Of a stretch of DNA of 64,000 nucleotides, positions 44,856 through 54,155 are shown in pieces. The notes under the pieces are model-generated. The model worked only from the letters and a program-made list of their open reading frames with translations, did no database searches and had not been told where the DNA came from. Numbering within the stretch: position 1 is the first letter of the stretch; each line of letters begins with the position of its first letter. The position numbers and the translations under genes were made by a program. Origin of the DNA: Anaerolineales bacterium (GTDB lineage Bacteria; Chloroflexota; Anaerolineae; Anaerolineales; Villigracilaceae); contig JAEURJ010000023.1 of assembly GCA_016789305.1 (NCBI GenBank), positions 62,001 to 126,000 on the forward strand. The letters are read 5' to 3'.

Positions 44856-46457
44856 CTACGGAAGAGAGCGTGACTCGATCTCACGACAAGAATCGGCCTT
44901 GCACGCATATAAATCCTTCAACCACGCGGAAAGGTTGGCAAGTAATTGCGGCTCTACGATGGAAGCAATGTTTTCCAACTGGTAGGGATCCTTTTCCATA
45001 TCGTACAGCTCCACAAAGCCATTTACATATTCAACATATGAATATTTCTCCGTCCGCAAGCCGCGATAGGACAATGCAGGGGATGCACGGAATATATTAT
45101 CCAGATCTGGTGGTTCAAGAACGCCACTCGAATCGTCCGAATTAATGAACCGTACCGAACCTGCTTCTTCGCCTTCGGTGCCTTCATAATAATCAATCAG
45201 GAATGCCTGTCGCCAATCTTCAGGGGCGGGTGGATTCTCGCCAAATAAGGGCAGAAGAGAACGTCCATCCACAATGGATGGTGGCACAACTCCAGCGAGA
45301 TCTGCAATTGTAGGTGCGATATCCACATTCCCAACAAGATAATCTTCCAGAACCTTGTCCTCTGGAATAGTGGGTCCAAAAATTACGAAGGGGACATTGA
45401 TATCCTCTTCATAGGGTGTGCTTTTTCCAGCAAAAAGACGATGCTGCCCAAGATGATATCCATTATCGGAAGTGAAGATAATATATGTATTATCCAGTTG
45501 GTTTGTCTCTTCTAAAACAGAAAACATTCCCGCAATCATTTCATCGACTGATTGCATTGATCGCAGGCGGTCGCGATATAAAGAATCTATTTTATTAATT
45601 TGATCATTGGCCAAAAGCGGTTGAAATTGAATACTTTGAGGTTTATCACTAACATTTTCTTCATTAAAGGATTCTGTTCGGGGCGCTTTCACTTCTTGAA
45701 ACAGGTTTGCATGGCGTGTCGCCGGAATGGTCGGTTCGTGCGGCTGATACGGTGCAAAAAACATAAAGAAAGGAAAGTCCGTCTTTTTTGTATCTCGCAG
45801 GAGAGCCTCCATCTGAAGCGCTAGAACATCAAGAAGATATTCCTCCGGTTGTGCGCCATAGGGAATGAGCACGCCATTGGCATTGAGCGTGTAATTCCAC
45901 CCCGTATAAGGCTTTCCCCTCCCCGGGCTGTACCACTCATCCCATCCCTGAGGAACATACTCCCTATCCAAACGAATTGGGTATCCATTTAAGTATTTTC
46001 CCAGGAAAATCGTCTGATATCCAGCGGCACCAAGCCAGGTTGCAATAGTTGAGGAGTCGTAATTAAGGAGATAAAACTTTTGAAATCCTTCTGTGGCTGC
46101 GCTGGTATAAATCTCATGATTATGAGTATATTGCCCGCGCAAAATTGTGGTGCGGGATGGGCAACAGGTTGGAGTGGTGATGAAAAAATCCTTCATGGAA
46201 AGCCCATGTTCAATCATCAACTTCCTCAAGTTAGGCATGTAATCCAGAGTATTGAGCCTACTATCCAGATCATCCGTCAAAATCAGAATAATATTCGGGC
46301 GCTCAGACTTTGGGAGCACAGTGACTTCAGCAGTGGGCAGTGGCACAAGAGAAGCATAAGGAACAGGCGTGGAATTGGTTGACGGCAGACCAACGCAAGC
46401 TGTCAAATTGGAAAGAACAGCCATCAAAAAAACAAACCTACGAATTTTCATTTTCAA
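44856..46457 (-). CDS. Formylglycine-type sulfatase, lipoprotein
   Basis: 533 residues. Lipobox LTAC (Cys21) suggests it is anchored outside the membrane. The alkaline-phosphatase-superfamily metal site starts TDDLDSR (D62, D63). Cys98 in the sulfatase signature CCPSR would be converted to formylglycine. TSDNGYHLGQH and further Asp/Asn/His metal residues follow. It resembles N-sulfoglucosamine/arylsulfatase-type enzymes (RPNIILILTDD). It may remove sulfate from glycans outside the cell. A formylglycine-generating enzyme is not in the window. Confidence 0.92.
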   Translation of the reverse strand: MKMKIRRFVFLMAVLSNLTACVGLPSTNSTPVPYASLVPLPTAEVTVLPKSERPNIILILTDDLDSRLNTLDYMPNLRKLMIEHGLSMKDFFITTPTCCPSRTTILRGQYTHNHEIYTSAATEGFQKFYLLNYDSSTIATWLGAAGYQTIFLGKYLNGYPIRLDREYVPQGWDEWYSPGRGKPYTGWNYTLNANGVLIPYGAQPEEYLLDVLALQMEALLRDTKKTDFPFFMFFAPYQPHEPTIPATRHANLFQEVKAPRTESFNEENVSDKPQSIQFQPLLANDQINKIDSLYRDRLRSMQSVDEMIAGMFSVLEETNQLDNTYIIFTSDNGYHLGQHRLFAGKSTPYEEDINVPFVIFGPTIPEDKVLEDYLVGNVDIAPTIADLAGVVPPSIVDGRSLLPLFGENPPAPEDWRQAFLIDYYEGTEGEEAGSVRFINSDDSSGVLEPPDLDNIFRASPALSYRGLRTEKYSYVEYVNGFVELYDMEKDPYQLENIASIVEPQLLANLSAWLKDLYACKADSCREIESRSLP

Positions 46458-46473
46458 CCTCAGAGAACGATTA

Positions 46474-47403
46474 TCACTTTTCGAACCATTTTTCGCGTGT
46501 TCGCAAAAACACTGCGCGCAATTTCCCCAACCCTAACAAACTTAGGATGCTTGACCCTAAAATATTTATTCTTGCCAGTGCCGTGGGAGGATGAAGCAAC
46601 ATCACTTTCATCCATGCAACGATGGCTTTAGCAGGTTGTCCACCATCGAGCAGATAACGGGCATCCACACGGTGGGCAGAGGCGCGGGCACGACGGCCGA
46701 CCTTTAACAAGAGAAAGGCAAGATCGGGATCATGTTTAATCGTTGCCAGGATACGGAAAGCTTCACGCCCGAACTCTGCTGCCTTGGCACGATTCTTGGC
46801 CTCGGCGTGATAACGCGCTGCTGCCCATGTCCGATCGACGTGCAGAATACGGCCAAATTGAGCAAGTCGGATCCACAATAAATGATCGAGCAAAAAATGG
46901 AACGAGGCATCAAGCCCACTTGTATTTTGCAGGGCAGAACGACGCATGAACACGGCAGGCTGCCCGATGATCTGGAAGCAAAGCAAATCCTCGAGGGTCA
47001 GTTGTTTGTAATTCAGCGTATTGAAAGTTTTTCCGTGCTCATCCACAGCCAGCATGTTCCCATAAACCAAAACAGCATCCGGATTCTCATCAAAGACTTT
47101 CACTGCCGCACTGATCGTTCCGGGTAAATAATAATCATCAGAATTGAGCCAGGCAACAATTTCGCCGGAAGCGCGTGCAAACCCCTTATTGATCGCATCC
47201 GCCTGGCCTCTATCCTTTTCCGAAATCCAATATGCGAATTTATTTGCATATTTTTTTATGATCTCAACGCTTCCATCCGTGGAAGCACCATCGACAACAA
47301 TATATTCAACGGATGGATGATCCTGATTCAATACAGACTGAATTGTCTGTTCAAGATAGGATGCTTGATTAAAGGATGGAGTAATAACGGAAACAAGAGT
47401 CAT
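46474..47403 (-). CDS. GT2 family glycosyltransferase
   Basis: 309 residues. SVITPSFNQASYLEQTIQSV, DGASTDGS and the metal site WLNSDDYYLPG mark a GT-A GT2 enzyme. The last 90 residues are a helical tail with an amphipathic or membrane-proximal segment. Its N-terminal domain is very similar to the GT2 at 39995-40783 (ITPSFNQA, SEKDRGQADAINKGF versus SEQDKGQTDAINKGF), so the two are recent paralogs. Each also has a GT39 gene nearby. Confidence 0.9.
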   Translation of the reverse strand: MTLVSVITPSFNQASYLEQTIQSVLNQDHPSVEYIVVDGASTDGSVEIIKKYANKFAYWISEKDRGQADAINKGFARASGEIVAWLNSDDYYLPGTISAAVKVFDENPDAVLVYGNMLAVDEHGKTFNTLNYKQLTLEDLLCFQIIGQPAVFMRRSALQNTSGLDASFHFLLDHLLWIRLAQFGRILHVDRTWAAARYHAEAKNRAKAAEFGREAFRILATIKHDPDLAFLLLKVGRRARASAHRVDARYLLDGGQPAKAIVAWMKVMLLHPPTALARINILGSSILSLLGLGKLRAVFLRTREKWFEK

Positions 47404-47424
47404 GAGATTTGCAGGAGCACATCC

Positions 47425-48942
47425 CTACCGCAGGTCGTACAATACATACCCGTCACCTTCAGCAATCACAGGATATGTATCCAGAATTTTTTTCAAGCCA
47501 GGTTGTTTATCCAATTGACCAAATGCGGTCACGAGGAAATATTTTTTGCCGCTGGTTAATTCGATAAATTGTTCTGAATAATCCTTGCCGCCGTTTTTAA
47601 TCGTGCTCAAATCTGTTACCAGCGGCCAAAGTTCCACATGCTTCCACCCCCAAAGCATCACACGAAAACCATAATCCTGCGTGAGTGCAATGGTCTCGCC
47701 GTCAGTCGGGATCTGTTCTCCAACATTTTCCCAAAACGCAGGTTCGTGACGAAAACTCTCCGCCATCAAAACAGATCGCGCAATCCAGGCCTGATAGCCA
47801 ATCAGTGCCACGATCAATGCGACAAAGGAAGCGCTTCGCACTCCGCCCATGCCTGCCACGCTTCCAACCAGCGGATTCAGCACCACAGCCAGCCCCAGCA
47901 CAACAATGGGAATTAATTGAATGTGATAGTAACTATGTGTATACATCTGGAACGGAAGGGTGAGGCCATACAAAACATAGCCCACCCATAAACTGATCAA
48001 CAACCATCGCATGCGTGGAACTGCGATCAGCGCCCCGGCAATGCTCAAAAAGATGATGGTCAAACCAAACAGGCTGCCGATAAAAGCCAGCCATTTGGTG
48101 TAAAAATCAGTGCTGGTGATGAGCTTGAGCAGGGTGATTGTCCAGGCAAAGAAATATTCAGTAGAGCGGCCGTTATTCAAGAGCACGTAATAACAGAGAG
48201 CAGGGACGATCATGATCCCGGCCATGGTCCACACTTGTTTTGATTTCCAGAAATTCCTTCCAAGGGTAAACAACACCAAGGCAACTGCCGCGCCGCCGAC
48301 AAAGAACGCGATCACAATTTTCACCAAGGTCGCGAACCCAAGGAAAATAGCCGCCAGGATCGCCCATTTCCATGCCTGCTTTGCCGATTTAGGCAGCTTG
48401 CTGTCCGAGGGCATGCCAGTCTCTTCGCTCCAACGGTAAAGAAAATAAATCCCGATCACAAACGCAGAAGTCATCAATGGGTCTGGTTGAAAGGAGCGGC
48501 TGGATTGGACCGAAAACGGCAGCACCAGATAATAAGTCAAACCGATCAGGGCCGCCCACGGGGAAGCGGCACGTCGCATCAGGTCAAACAAGGCAATGCC
48601 CGCTGCAAGCCAAAAAAAGGTTTCCCAAAGACGAGCCACTACGATGGTCTCGCCACCTGCGATGAAATAGCTCACCGCCACAATAGATTCAATGATCGGC
48701 GGTTCATACTGACCTACTGAATCAGCAAATTTCTGGGTCAGGACATGTTGTTCTGAAGTTGCTGTTGGCAGAAGGGAATAATAAATATCACGAGCAACCA
48801 GCGAATTGCGTAGTTGACGGGAGGGTTGGAAATCCAGGGGGGGATCGGTTACATCGATCAGGCGGAGGACACCGCCGAGAATGAGGAGAATGACCAGAGT
48901 GGCGAACCAGGTTCGAGTTTGAGAAAGAAGCGAGTTTTTCAT
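47425..48942 (-). CDS. GT39/ArnT-like membrane glycosyltransferase, copy B
   Basis: 505 residues, about eleven membrane segments. The loop after TM1 reads DVTDPPLDFQPSRQL, and SRSFQPDPLM recurs; the C-terminus ends GYVLYDLR. All three match the protein at 43251, so they are paralogs. Likely uses a polyprenyl-linked sugar donor outside the membrane. Its ATG overlaps the stop of the DUF115 gene by 1 base. Confidence 0.83.
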   Translation of the reverse strand: MKNSLLSQTRTWFATLVILLILGGVLRLIDVTDPPLDFQPSRQLRNSLVARDIYYSLLPTATSEQHVLTQKFADSVGQYEPPIIESIVAVSYFIAGGETIVVARLWETFFWLAAGIALFDLMRRAASPWAALIGLTYYLVLPFSVQSSRSFQPDPLMTSAFVIGIYFLYRWSEETGMPSDSKLPKSAKQAWKWAILAAIFLGFATLVKIVIAFFVGGAAVALVLFTLGRNFWKSKQVWTMAGIMIVPALCYYVLLNNGRSTEYFFAWTITLLKLITSTDFYTKWLAFIGSLFGLTIIFLSIAGALIAVPRMRWLLISLWVGYVLYGLTLPFQMYTHSYYHIQLIPIVVLGLAVVLNPLVGSVAGMGGVRSASFVALIVALIGYQAWIARSVLMAESFRHEPAFWENVGEQIPTDGETIALTQDYGFRVMLWGWKHVELWPLVTDLSTIKNGGKDYSEQFIELTSGKKYFLVTAFGQLDKQPGLKKILDTYPVIAEGDGYVLYDLR

Positions 48943-49757
48943 CAGAAAAGGGAATTGTAGTCCACTTTGGAAAAGATATTTAACTTCCCCCCAACGGTTG
49001 CATCAAGGACCTCGCGGCCAGCTTTGCGATAATGTTCGCGGGCAAAGGCGTAGCCAATCTCTGAAGTATCGAGGTCTGGCAGTTGCCATTTTATGCCTTT
49101 GCCAAAATAAGCAGGCGAAACATGGTTTGGATCGTCGCCATCGGAAACAACCGTCTTATTGGCCTCGCCCTTCGACGTGAAGTTGTGATCCACACCGATC
49201 AGAATGGCTTGTTCAATTCCCATGTGAAACGCAAGCTGAAGCGCGACATTCGTAACCGTTGCCCCCTCCCAAACACGTCCGCGCACATCGTGCGAGAAAC
49301 CGGGACCAGTATAGGAAGTAAAAAGAAAAGTTGGAATATTGGAAAGTTCCAACTTTTGGGAAAAATAACGATGTGAGCGCCATGCTAAAAATTTCGGCAT
49401 GGAAAGCGCAAGGATATCCTGATGAAACTGCTCGACGACAAGATCATTTGTTACACAAAAATAAGTGGTTTCAAATCCAAGTTCGGAAAAGAGTAAATAA
49501 ATACGATTGAAGCCAAATGTGATTTCATTTTTCAGTTTGGAAAGATCGGTCTGCCTGAGACTGGGACCATTCCCCATGATAAAGGCACGCCTGCCTTTGT
49601 GAATATCTTTCAGTTCAGCGAGCCGTTTAATGCTCTCTCGCCTCCAGGGATGAAGATATGCGGATGGAAGTTGTGGAATGCGACGCAAGCCATCATATGT
49701 ATCGCGCACAAACTCATACAAAGGGGTTGGGATGTTCTTTTTGAGGGTTTGCTTCAT
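48942..49757 (-). CDS. DUF115/MAF_flag10-type protein (possible nonulosonate-type transferase)
   Basis: 271 residues. The core has FIMGNGPSL, FGFNRIYL and a CVTNDLV segment, then ILIGVDHNF: the MptE-like/DUF115 fold. This fold is shared by archaeal pterin diphosphokinases, by Maf proteins that add pseudaminic or legionaminic acid to flagellin, and by other surface-glycan genes. In a glycan operon with a CMP-sugar synthetase, a glycosyltransferase role is more plausible than pterin synthesis (inference). Overlaps neighbours by 1 and 4 bases. Confidence 0.75.
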   Translation of the reverse strand: MKQTLKKNIPTPLYEFVRDTYDGLRRIPQLPSAYLHPWRRESIKRLAELKDIHKGRRAFIMGNGPSLRQTDLSKLKNEITFGFNRIYLLFSELGFETTYFCVTNDLVVEQFHQDILALSMPKFLAWRSHRYFSQKLELSNIPTFLFTSYTGPGFSHDVRGRVWEGATVTNVALQLAFHMGIEQAILIGVDHNFTSKGEANKTVVSDGDDPNHVSPAYFGKGIKWQLPDLDTSEIGYAFAREHYRKAGREVLDATVGGKLNIFSKVDYNSLF

Positions 49758-50140
49758 GATGCTTTCAGATAGTCCTTCCCGATTGTAAGCAGGAAGACAA
49801 GGACAGCAATATCGAAGATAAACGCCAGCAGGTCAAAGACTTCGAATTGACCCAGGCGCGTGAAAATTGCATTCACCACCAGGATAAAGAGGGAGAAGTA
49901 ATAGGCCCATGAGTCGCGCCTGCCAATGGTTACACCACAAAAAGCCATCGCCCCTGCATTGACCAGCAGGAAGAAGCTGATCAGAAAAATAACCGAGGCA
50001 GTGTTGTGCGCCTTGACCATATCCACAAAAAGATAGACGCCAAATCCAAGCCAGATGACCGCGTTGGCAAAAAGCAGAAATTGTGCGGTTAGAATTTTTG
50101 GAGCAAGAGAATCTTCTTTTTTATATCGTTTTCTGTTCAT
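49754..50140 (-). CDS. Small four-helix membrane protein, unknown
   Basis: 128 residues with four hydrophobic segments and short loops; basic N-terminus. No motif recognised. It overlaps the SDR gene upstream and the DUF115 gene downstream by 4 bases each (ATGA), so it is a real member of the operon. It might be a small membrane accessory protein for glycan export or transfer, but nothing in the sequence shows this. Confidence 0.7.
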   Translation of the reverse strand: MNRKRYKKEDSLAPKILTAQFLLFANAVIWLGFGVYLFVDMVKAHNTASVIFLISFFLLVNAGAMAFCGVTIGRRDSWAYYFSLFILVVNAIFTRLGQFEVFDLLAFIFDIAVLVFLLTIGKDYLKAS

Positions 50141-50895
50141 TCTGTACTCAACCTGGCCGTAGCGCCACCATCCACCACCAGCGCCTGCCCGGTCATAAAA
50201 GAGGATTGTTCATTATCTGCAAGAAAATAAATCGCACTGGCGATCTCTTCAGGCTTACCCACTTTTCCATTGACTGTTCTCTTCGCCAGATTATCCAATC
50301 GTTCCTGTACATCGCTCCCGCCTAAATGCCCGCGGCTTAGGCCAGCGCGCAGCATGGGTGTATCCACTGCGCCGGGCAGGATGGCGTTGGCGCGGATGTT
50401 ATCCACCGCAAATTCAATCGCCATTGCGCGCGTGAGAGCAAGCAGCCCGCCTTTCGATGCGGCGTACGCGGCAATGTTTGCGGAAGTTTGAATTGCATGA
50501 ACCGATGAAACATTTACAATCGCAGCGCCGCCCGCCGCCTTCATCAAAGGATGTGCAAGTTTAACGAATAAAAACACGGAGCGCAAATTGGAAGCCATGA
50601 CCGCATCCCATTCCTCCACAGTTGTTTCCACCAAAGGTTTTGCCACCTGCACGGCGGCATTATTTACCAACGCATCCAGTGTGGAAGTAAAGCTTCGCGC
50701 TTGTTGAAAAATTTGTTCGGCAGAATCTGCATGGGAAATATCGGACTTAATAAAATGTCCGTTCTTCGGAAAATCATCCCCGAAATCTGAACGGTCCACG
50801 CCAATTACACGCCACCCTTTGTTGGAAAAATGATGCACGCTGGCTCTCCCTATGCCGCCGCCTGCGCCTGTGATCAAAACTGTTTTCGATTCCAC
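50137..50895 (-). CDS. Short-chain dehydrogenase/reductase (classical SDR)
   Basis: 252 residues. TGAGGGIG binds NAD(P); NNAAVQ, the catalytic Ser in NVSSVH and YAASK with catalytic Tyr and Lys are intact. Asp follows beta2 (VDRSD), favouring NAD. It oxidises or reduces an alcohol or ketone, probably on a sugar or keto-acid given the neighbours. It lies 12 bases after the hydroxyacid dehydrogenase gene. Substrate unknown. Confidence 0.92.
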   Translation of the reverse strand: MESKTVLITGAGGGIGRASVHHFSNKGWRVIGVDRSDFGDDFPKNGHFIKSDISHADSAEQIFQQARSFTSTLDALVNNAAVQVAKPLVETTVEEWDAVMASNLRSVFLFVKLAHPLMKAAGGAAIVNVSSVHAIQTSANIAAYAASKGGLLALTRAMAIEFAVDNIRANAILPGAVDTPMLRAGLSRGHLGGSDVQERLDNLAKRTVNGKVGKPEEIASAIYFLADNEQSSFMTGQALVVDGGATARLSTE

Positions 50896-50907
50896 AATGC
50901 CCTTCCT

Positions 50908-51861
50908 TTATCTTTCGTGATATTTCATCCCCAACCCTTCGACCAAATTTTTGATCGTGTTCCAGTGAATTCGCTCCCACGCGGTTGGACTGGAATTTGA
51001 ATTATGCGGAGCAAGCATAACGTTGTCCATTTTTAACAAGGGACTATTGATCGGCAGCGGCTCATGCTCAAAGACATCCAATGCCGCGCCTCCCACCTGA
51101 CCTGAACCGAGCGCGGCGACAAGAGCCTTCTCATCCACGATGGGGCCGCGTGCGGTATTGATCAACACAGCAGAAGATTTCATCTTTCCAAGTGTAACGG
51201 CATTGATCAGATGATGAGAGGTCGGGTTAAGATCACAGTTGACCGAGACAAAGTCTGAATCGGCCAGCAAGGAGTCAAGATCGGTCATATGAATACCAGA
51301 TTCACTGATAAACACGTGATCGATATCTACAATATCCGTGCCAAGGACTTTCATGCCAAAGGCGCGTGCGCGGCGGGTGACCGCCTTTCCAATGTTGCCA
51401 AGCCCGATAATGCCCAGTGTGCACTCGCTTAATGTCTTACCGGGGATCTTCTCCCATTCGCCACGCTTCATCGCCGCATCCATCCACGGACCTCTTCGGG
51501 CAAAGGCCAGCATATAGCCGAGGACCGTGTCCGCGACGGGCGTGGTGAAGGCATTTGGTGTTCGGCAGAGTCTGATATTTAAACGGGAGCAGGCCTTGGC
51601 GTCGATCGAATCGACACCTGTCCCCCATTTGGAAATGACTTTGAGGCGCGGAGAGCAGGCTTGCAGCACACGAGCGGTATAGCGGTCATCCCCGCAAACA
51701 GCGCCGTCGAATTGACCTGCATATTTAAGTAGATCATCCTCTTCCATTCTTTCCTGCACATTCGGAACGATCAGGTCGAGATCATATTTTGCGAACTCCG
51801 GTTTAAATCGGTCGAGAAAGGGGAGCATGTAGGGGGCGGTAAGGAGAACGGTGGTTTTCAT
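50908..51861 (-). CDS. D-2-hydroxyacid dehydrogenase (phosphoglycerate dehydrogenase-like)
   Basis: 317 residues. Rossmann motif GLGNIG, catalytic Arg in the VSVNCDLN/NTARGPIVDE region and the His in PHNSNSSP match the D-isomer-specific 2-hydroxyacid dehydrogenase family; the usual PHxG is changed to PHNS. There is no ACT regulatory domain, so it is not a full SerA. In this setting it may make a hydroxy- or keto-acid for a surface sugar. It starts where the sulfatase-like gene upstream ends. Confidence 0.88.
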   Translation of the reverse strand: MKTTVLLTAPYMLPFLDRFKPEFAKYDLDLIVPNVQERMEEDDLLKYAGQFDGAVCGDDRYTARVLQACSPRLKVISKWGTGVDSIDAKACSRLNIRLCRTPNAFTTPVADTVLGYMLAFARRGPWMDAAMKRGEWEKIPGKTLSECTLGIIGLGNIGKAVTRRARAFGMKVLGTDIVDIDHVFISESGIHMTDLDSLLADSDFVSVNCDLNPTSHHLINAVTLGKMKSSAVLINTARGPIVDEKALVAALGSGQVGGAALDVFEHEPLPINSPLLKMDNVMLAPHNSNSSPTAWERIHWNTIKNLVEGLGMKYHER

Positions 51862-53391
51862 TTAATTTCCAGAGACGCAGGGGTTCTTGATTTCGCTGAA
51901 GTCGTATAACCTGGGCACGGGTGAAAAATAGCTGACATCCTTGAGAATATCATATTTCCCGCCGAAGTAAGTATTGAAGACCAGGCGAAAGATATTGACC
52001 GGCGTAATGGTCGAATACAGCACATCGTTATGGCCCGGGAAATAAATGGCTGTGTAATTATGCATACGCTTGTCCTTGGGCTGCAGCCAGGGGCCGTGAT
52101 CACTCTGAATAATAATGATTGGCGGCGTTTCAGAATTGGCAAGAATGACATCGACTGCCTCGATCATTTTTTTATTTACATACTGTACCTGATTCACATA
52201 TCCCTTTTGATACAGGTCAGCCGGATACATGCGCTGTTCGTTCCAGAAATCCGGTGGATAGGTGGGATTGCCTTCGGGATCAAACACAAACGGTGGATGC
52301 GGAGAGATGATGTGAATGTAGGAAAAGGTTGGGTTTGGATTCCTGGCGATATCCCCCACGCTATTGAAGATGTATGTAAACCGATCACGGAAACCCATAC
52401 CTAAAATGGCATCAGGGTCAACCCAGCCAAGGTCCTGCGCATATCGTGCAAGCGTGGTCCGTAAAAACAATCCTTCAAAGTCGCTCATTCCCGAGGAAAT
52501 GGATGGTGGACTCATAAAATGGTCCACATCGCGAATCTCGAGCCAATCGAACCCGGAAGCAAAGTTTACAGTTTCATAGTCCAATGTCTCAAAGTTATAA
52601 CGGACCGCGCTGTGTTTCAGCGAATCCCATAACAACCTGCGTGTCGTTTTATCCGGCGAAAACGAAGGGTCCAGGTCCTGTAGATACTGCATATTGAGCG
52701 AAGAACCCAGCGATATTTCCGTGCGCACATAATTACTCTGGCTGCACGAAGCCACATAAAAATCACGTTCCTTCAAGGCGTTGTCGAAGCTGCTGTTGTC
52801 AAATCCATAGGCCGATTTCAATAGATCGGAACGTCCGTACGAATCCAACAGGAAGAAATATACATCGGGCGGATCCTGTGGCAAAGTCAGGTCTTCCTGC
52901 ACCGGAGCATCTTTAACGCCAAGGCGATGCACCTCGCCTCCCCCGCCGCCATAGTTGACCTGGGTCAACGACATGACCAACAACGCCAGCGCCACCGTGT
53001 TGAAGGTGGCAGCAGACGAGATGAAGGTCAATTTTGGACGAGTGACCCAGAAAATGAAAAGTATAAAGAGAATCGCCCAACCCACTGCCAGCCAAATCGC
53101 ATAATTCATATCCGGCCATTGTTTATCGACGGCCATATATAAATGACCATACGAAAAGAACAAAACTAGAAATAAAGTTGTTAGAAAAGCCGCTTTGTGA
53201 ATTTGCCTAAAAAACAGCCAGGTGATGAAAAACAAAAGTACGCCAAAAAACACTGAAATTATCAGCGGTCGAATGGCCGCAGTGGCATCCACTTGACCAC
53301 TATTGGCGGCAAGCAAAGCAATAACAGGGTATGCGCTGATCGCAACGGGGTACCAGGGCGCGTTGAAAAGCTTTGAGAAAAAAATTTTCAT
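51862..53391 (-). CDS. Membrane-anchored alkaline-phosphatase-fold enzyme (sulfatase/phosphotransferase-like)
   Basis: 509 residues. About five membrane segments fill the first 160 residues, then an extracytoplasmic domain. DVYFFLLDSYGRSD resembles the metal-binding start, RTEISLGSSLNM provides a Thr in the nucleophile position, and IQSDHGPW is the late metal motif. No formylglycine CxPSR motif, so it is likelier a phospho- or glycerolphospho-transferase of the LtaS/OpgB/EptA kind than a sulfatase. It could decorate the glycan. Directly precedes the dehydrogenase gene with no gap. Confidence 0.82.
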   Translation of the reverse strand: MKIFFSKLFNAPWYPVAISAYPVIALLAANSGQVDATAAIRPLIISVFFGVLLFFITWLFFRQIHKAAFLTTLFLVLFFSYGHLYMAVDKQWPDMNYAIWLAVGWAILFILFIFWVTRPKLTFISSAATFNTVALALLVMSLTQVNYGGGGGEVHRLGVKDAPVQEDLTLPQDPPDVYFFLLDSYGRSDLLKSAYGFDNSSFDNALKERDFYVASCSQSNYVRTEISLGSSLNMQYLQDLDPSFSPDKTTRRLLWDSLKHSAVRYNFETLDYETVNFASGFDWLEIRDVDHFMSPPSISSGMSDFEGLFLRTTLARYAQDLGWVDPDAILGMGFRDRFTYIFNSVGDIARNPNPTFSYIHIISPHPPFVFDPEGNPTYPPDFWNEQRMYPADLYQKGYVNQVQYVNKKMIEAVDVILANSETPPIIIIQSDHGPWLQPKDKRMHNYTAIYFPGHNDVLYSTITPVNIFRLVFNTYFGGKYDILKDVSYFSPVPRLYDFSEIKNPCVSGN

Positions 53392-53410
53392 GTAGCGTTA
53401 AATAACCTTC

Positions 53411-54076
53411 TTAAAGGGATTTTCTCTTCATCAGAAAATCTGTGATCGCAAAATCGAGTTCTTCATCGATATCCCATGCTTCGCCACGGTCAACCTCAAA
53501 CATAAAGGGTCTGTCACCGATGCGATGGTGTTTTCTTGCGAGATTTTCACGAGTAAAGAGGTACATGCAGGAATTTTCTTCATACACGGGGGGAAGGTCC
53601 TGGGTCTGAAGCAGCACAGCGGGATCGTGATTAATGGCGCGGCCGTCTTGAAAATACAGGCGCGTCTGCAATCGAGTCACCGAAAAGAGCGAGTCGTATT
53701 TTGGAAATTCCGAAAAAAATGTTTTGATTCCGCTGGAAACGGTCGCGGCATTCAACAATGGATTTGTCGAATGGGTTTGCAAATAAAACTCTGCATTCAC
53801 CTGGGCGGTGTCATGCAGGAGAATATCATTCATGGGGACATCATCGGCGCGGAGATGCTCGGGGCGTTCGATCAGTTTCACGTCAGGAAAGAAGCGATGC
53901 ACCCCATCCATCACAGGTTCGGAGTCGGTATCGACCATCACAATCTCTATTTCCGGTACTGATAAAAGAGTTTCAATGATGTGGTGAAAAAGGGGCTTAC
54001 CTGCGAGCGGACGATAATTTTTTCCGGGCACACGCTGGCTATGATGGCGCATGGGGACAAGGGCGGCAAGTTTCAT
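53411..54076 (-). CDS. CMP-acylneuraminate cytidylyltransferase family protein (NeuA-like)
   Basis: 221 residues. The N-terminus has the CTP-binding pattern MRHHSQRVPGKNYRPLAGKPL, and LQTHSTNPLL and DIDEELDFAI at the end match the NeuA/KdsB fold. It should activate a nonulosonic or related keto-sugar as the CMP form. No NeuB-type synthase is in the window, so the sugar is unknown. It is the first gene upstream of the phosphatase-fold enzyme, dehydrogenase, SDR and DUF115 genes on the same strand. Confidence 0.87.
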   Translation of the reverse strand: MKLAALVPMRHHSQRVPGKNYRPLAGKPLFHHIIETLLSVPEIEIVMVDTDSEPVMDGVHRFFPDVKLIERPEHLRADDVPMNDILLHDTAQVNAEFYLQTHSTNPLLNAATVSSGIKTFFSEFPKYDSLFSVTRLQTRLYFQDGRAINHDPAVLLQTQDLPPVYEENSCMYLFTRENLARKHHRIGDRPFMFEVDRGEAWDIDEELDFAITDFLMKRKSL

Positions 54077-54155
54077 CCGCCTATTTTATCTCACAAAACC
54101 CAAGTAACTTGCCAGCGTGTTACCTGGCTTGTTATGAATTATTAGGTCGGTAAAG

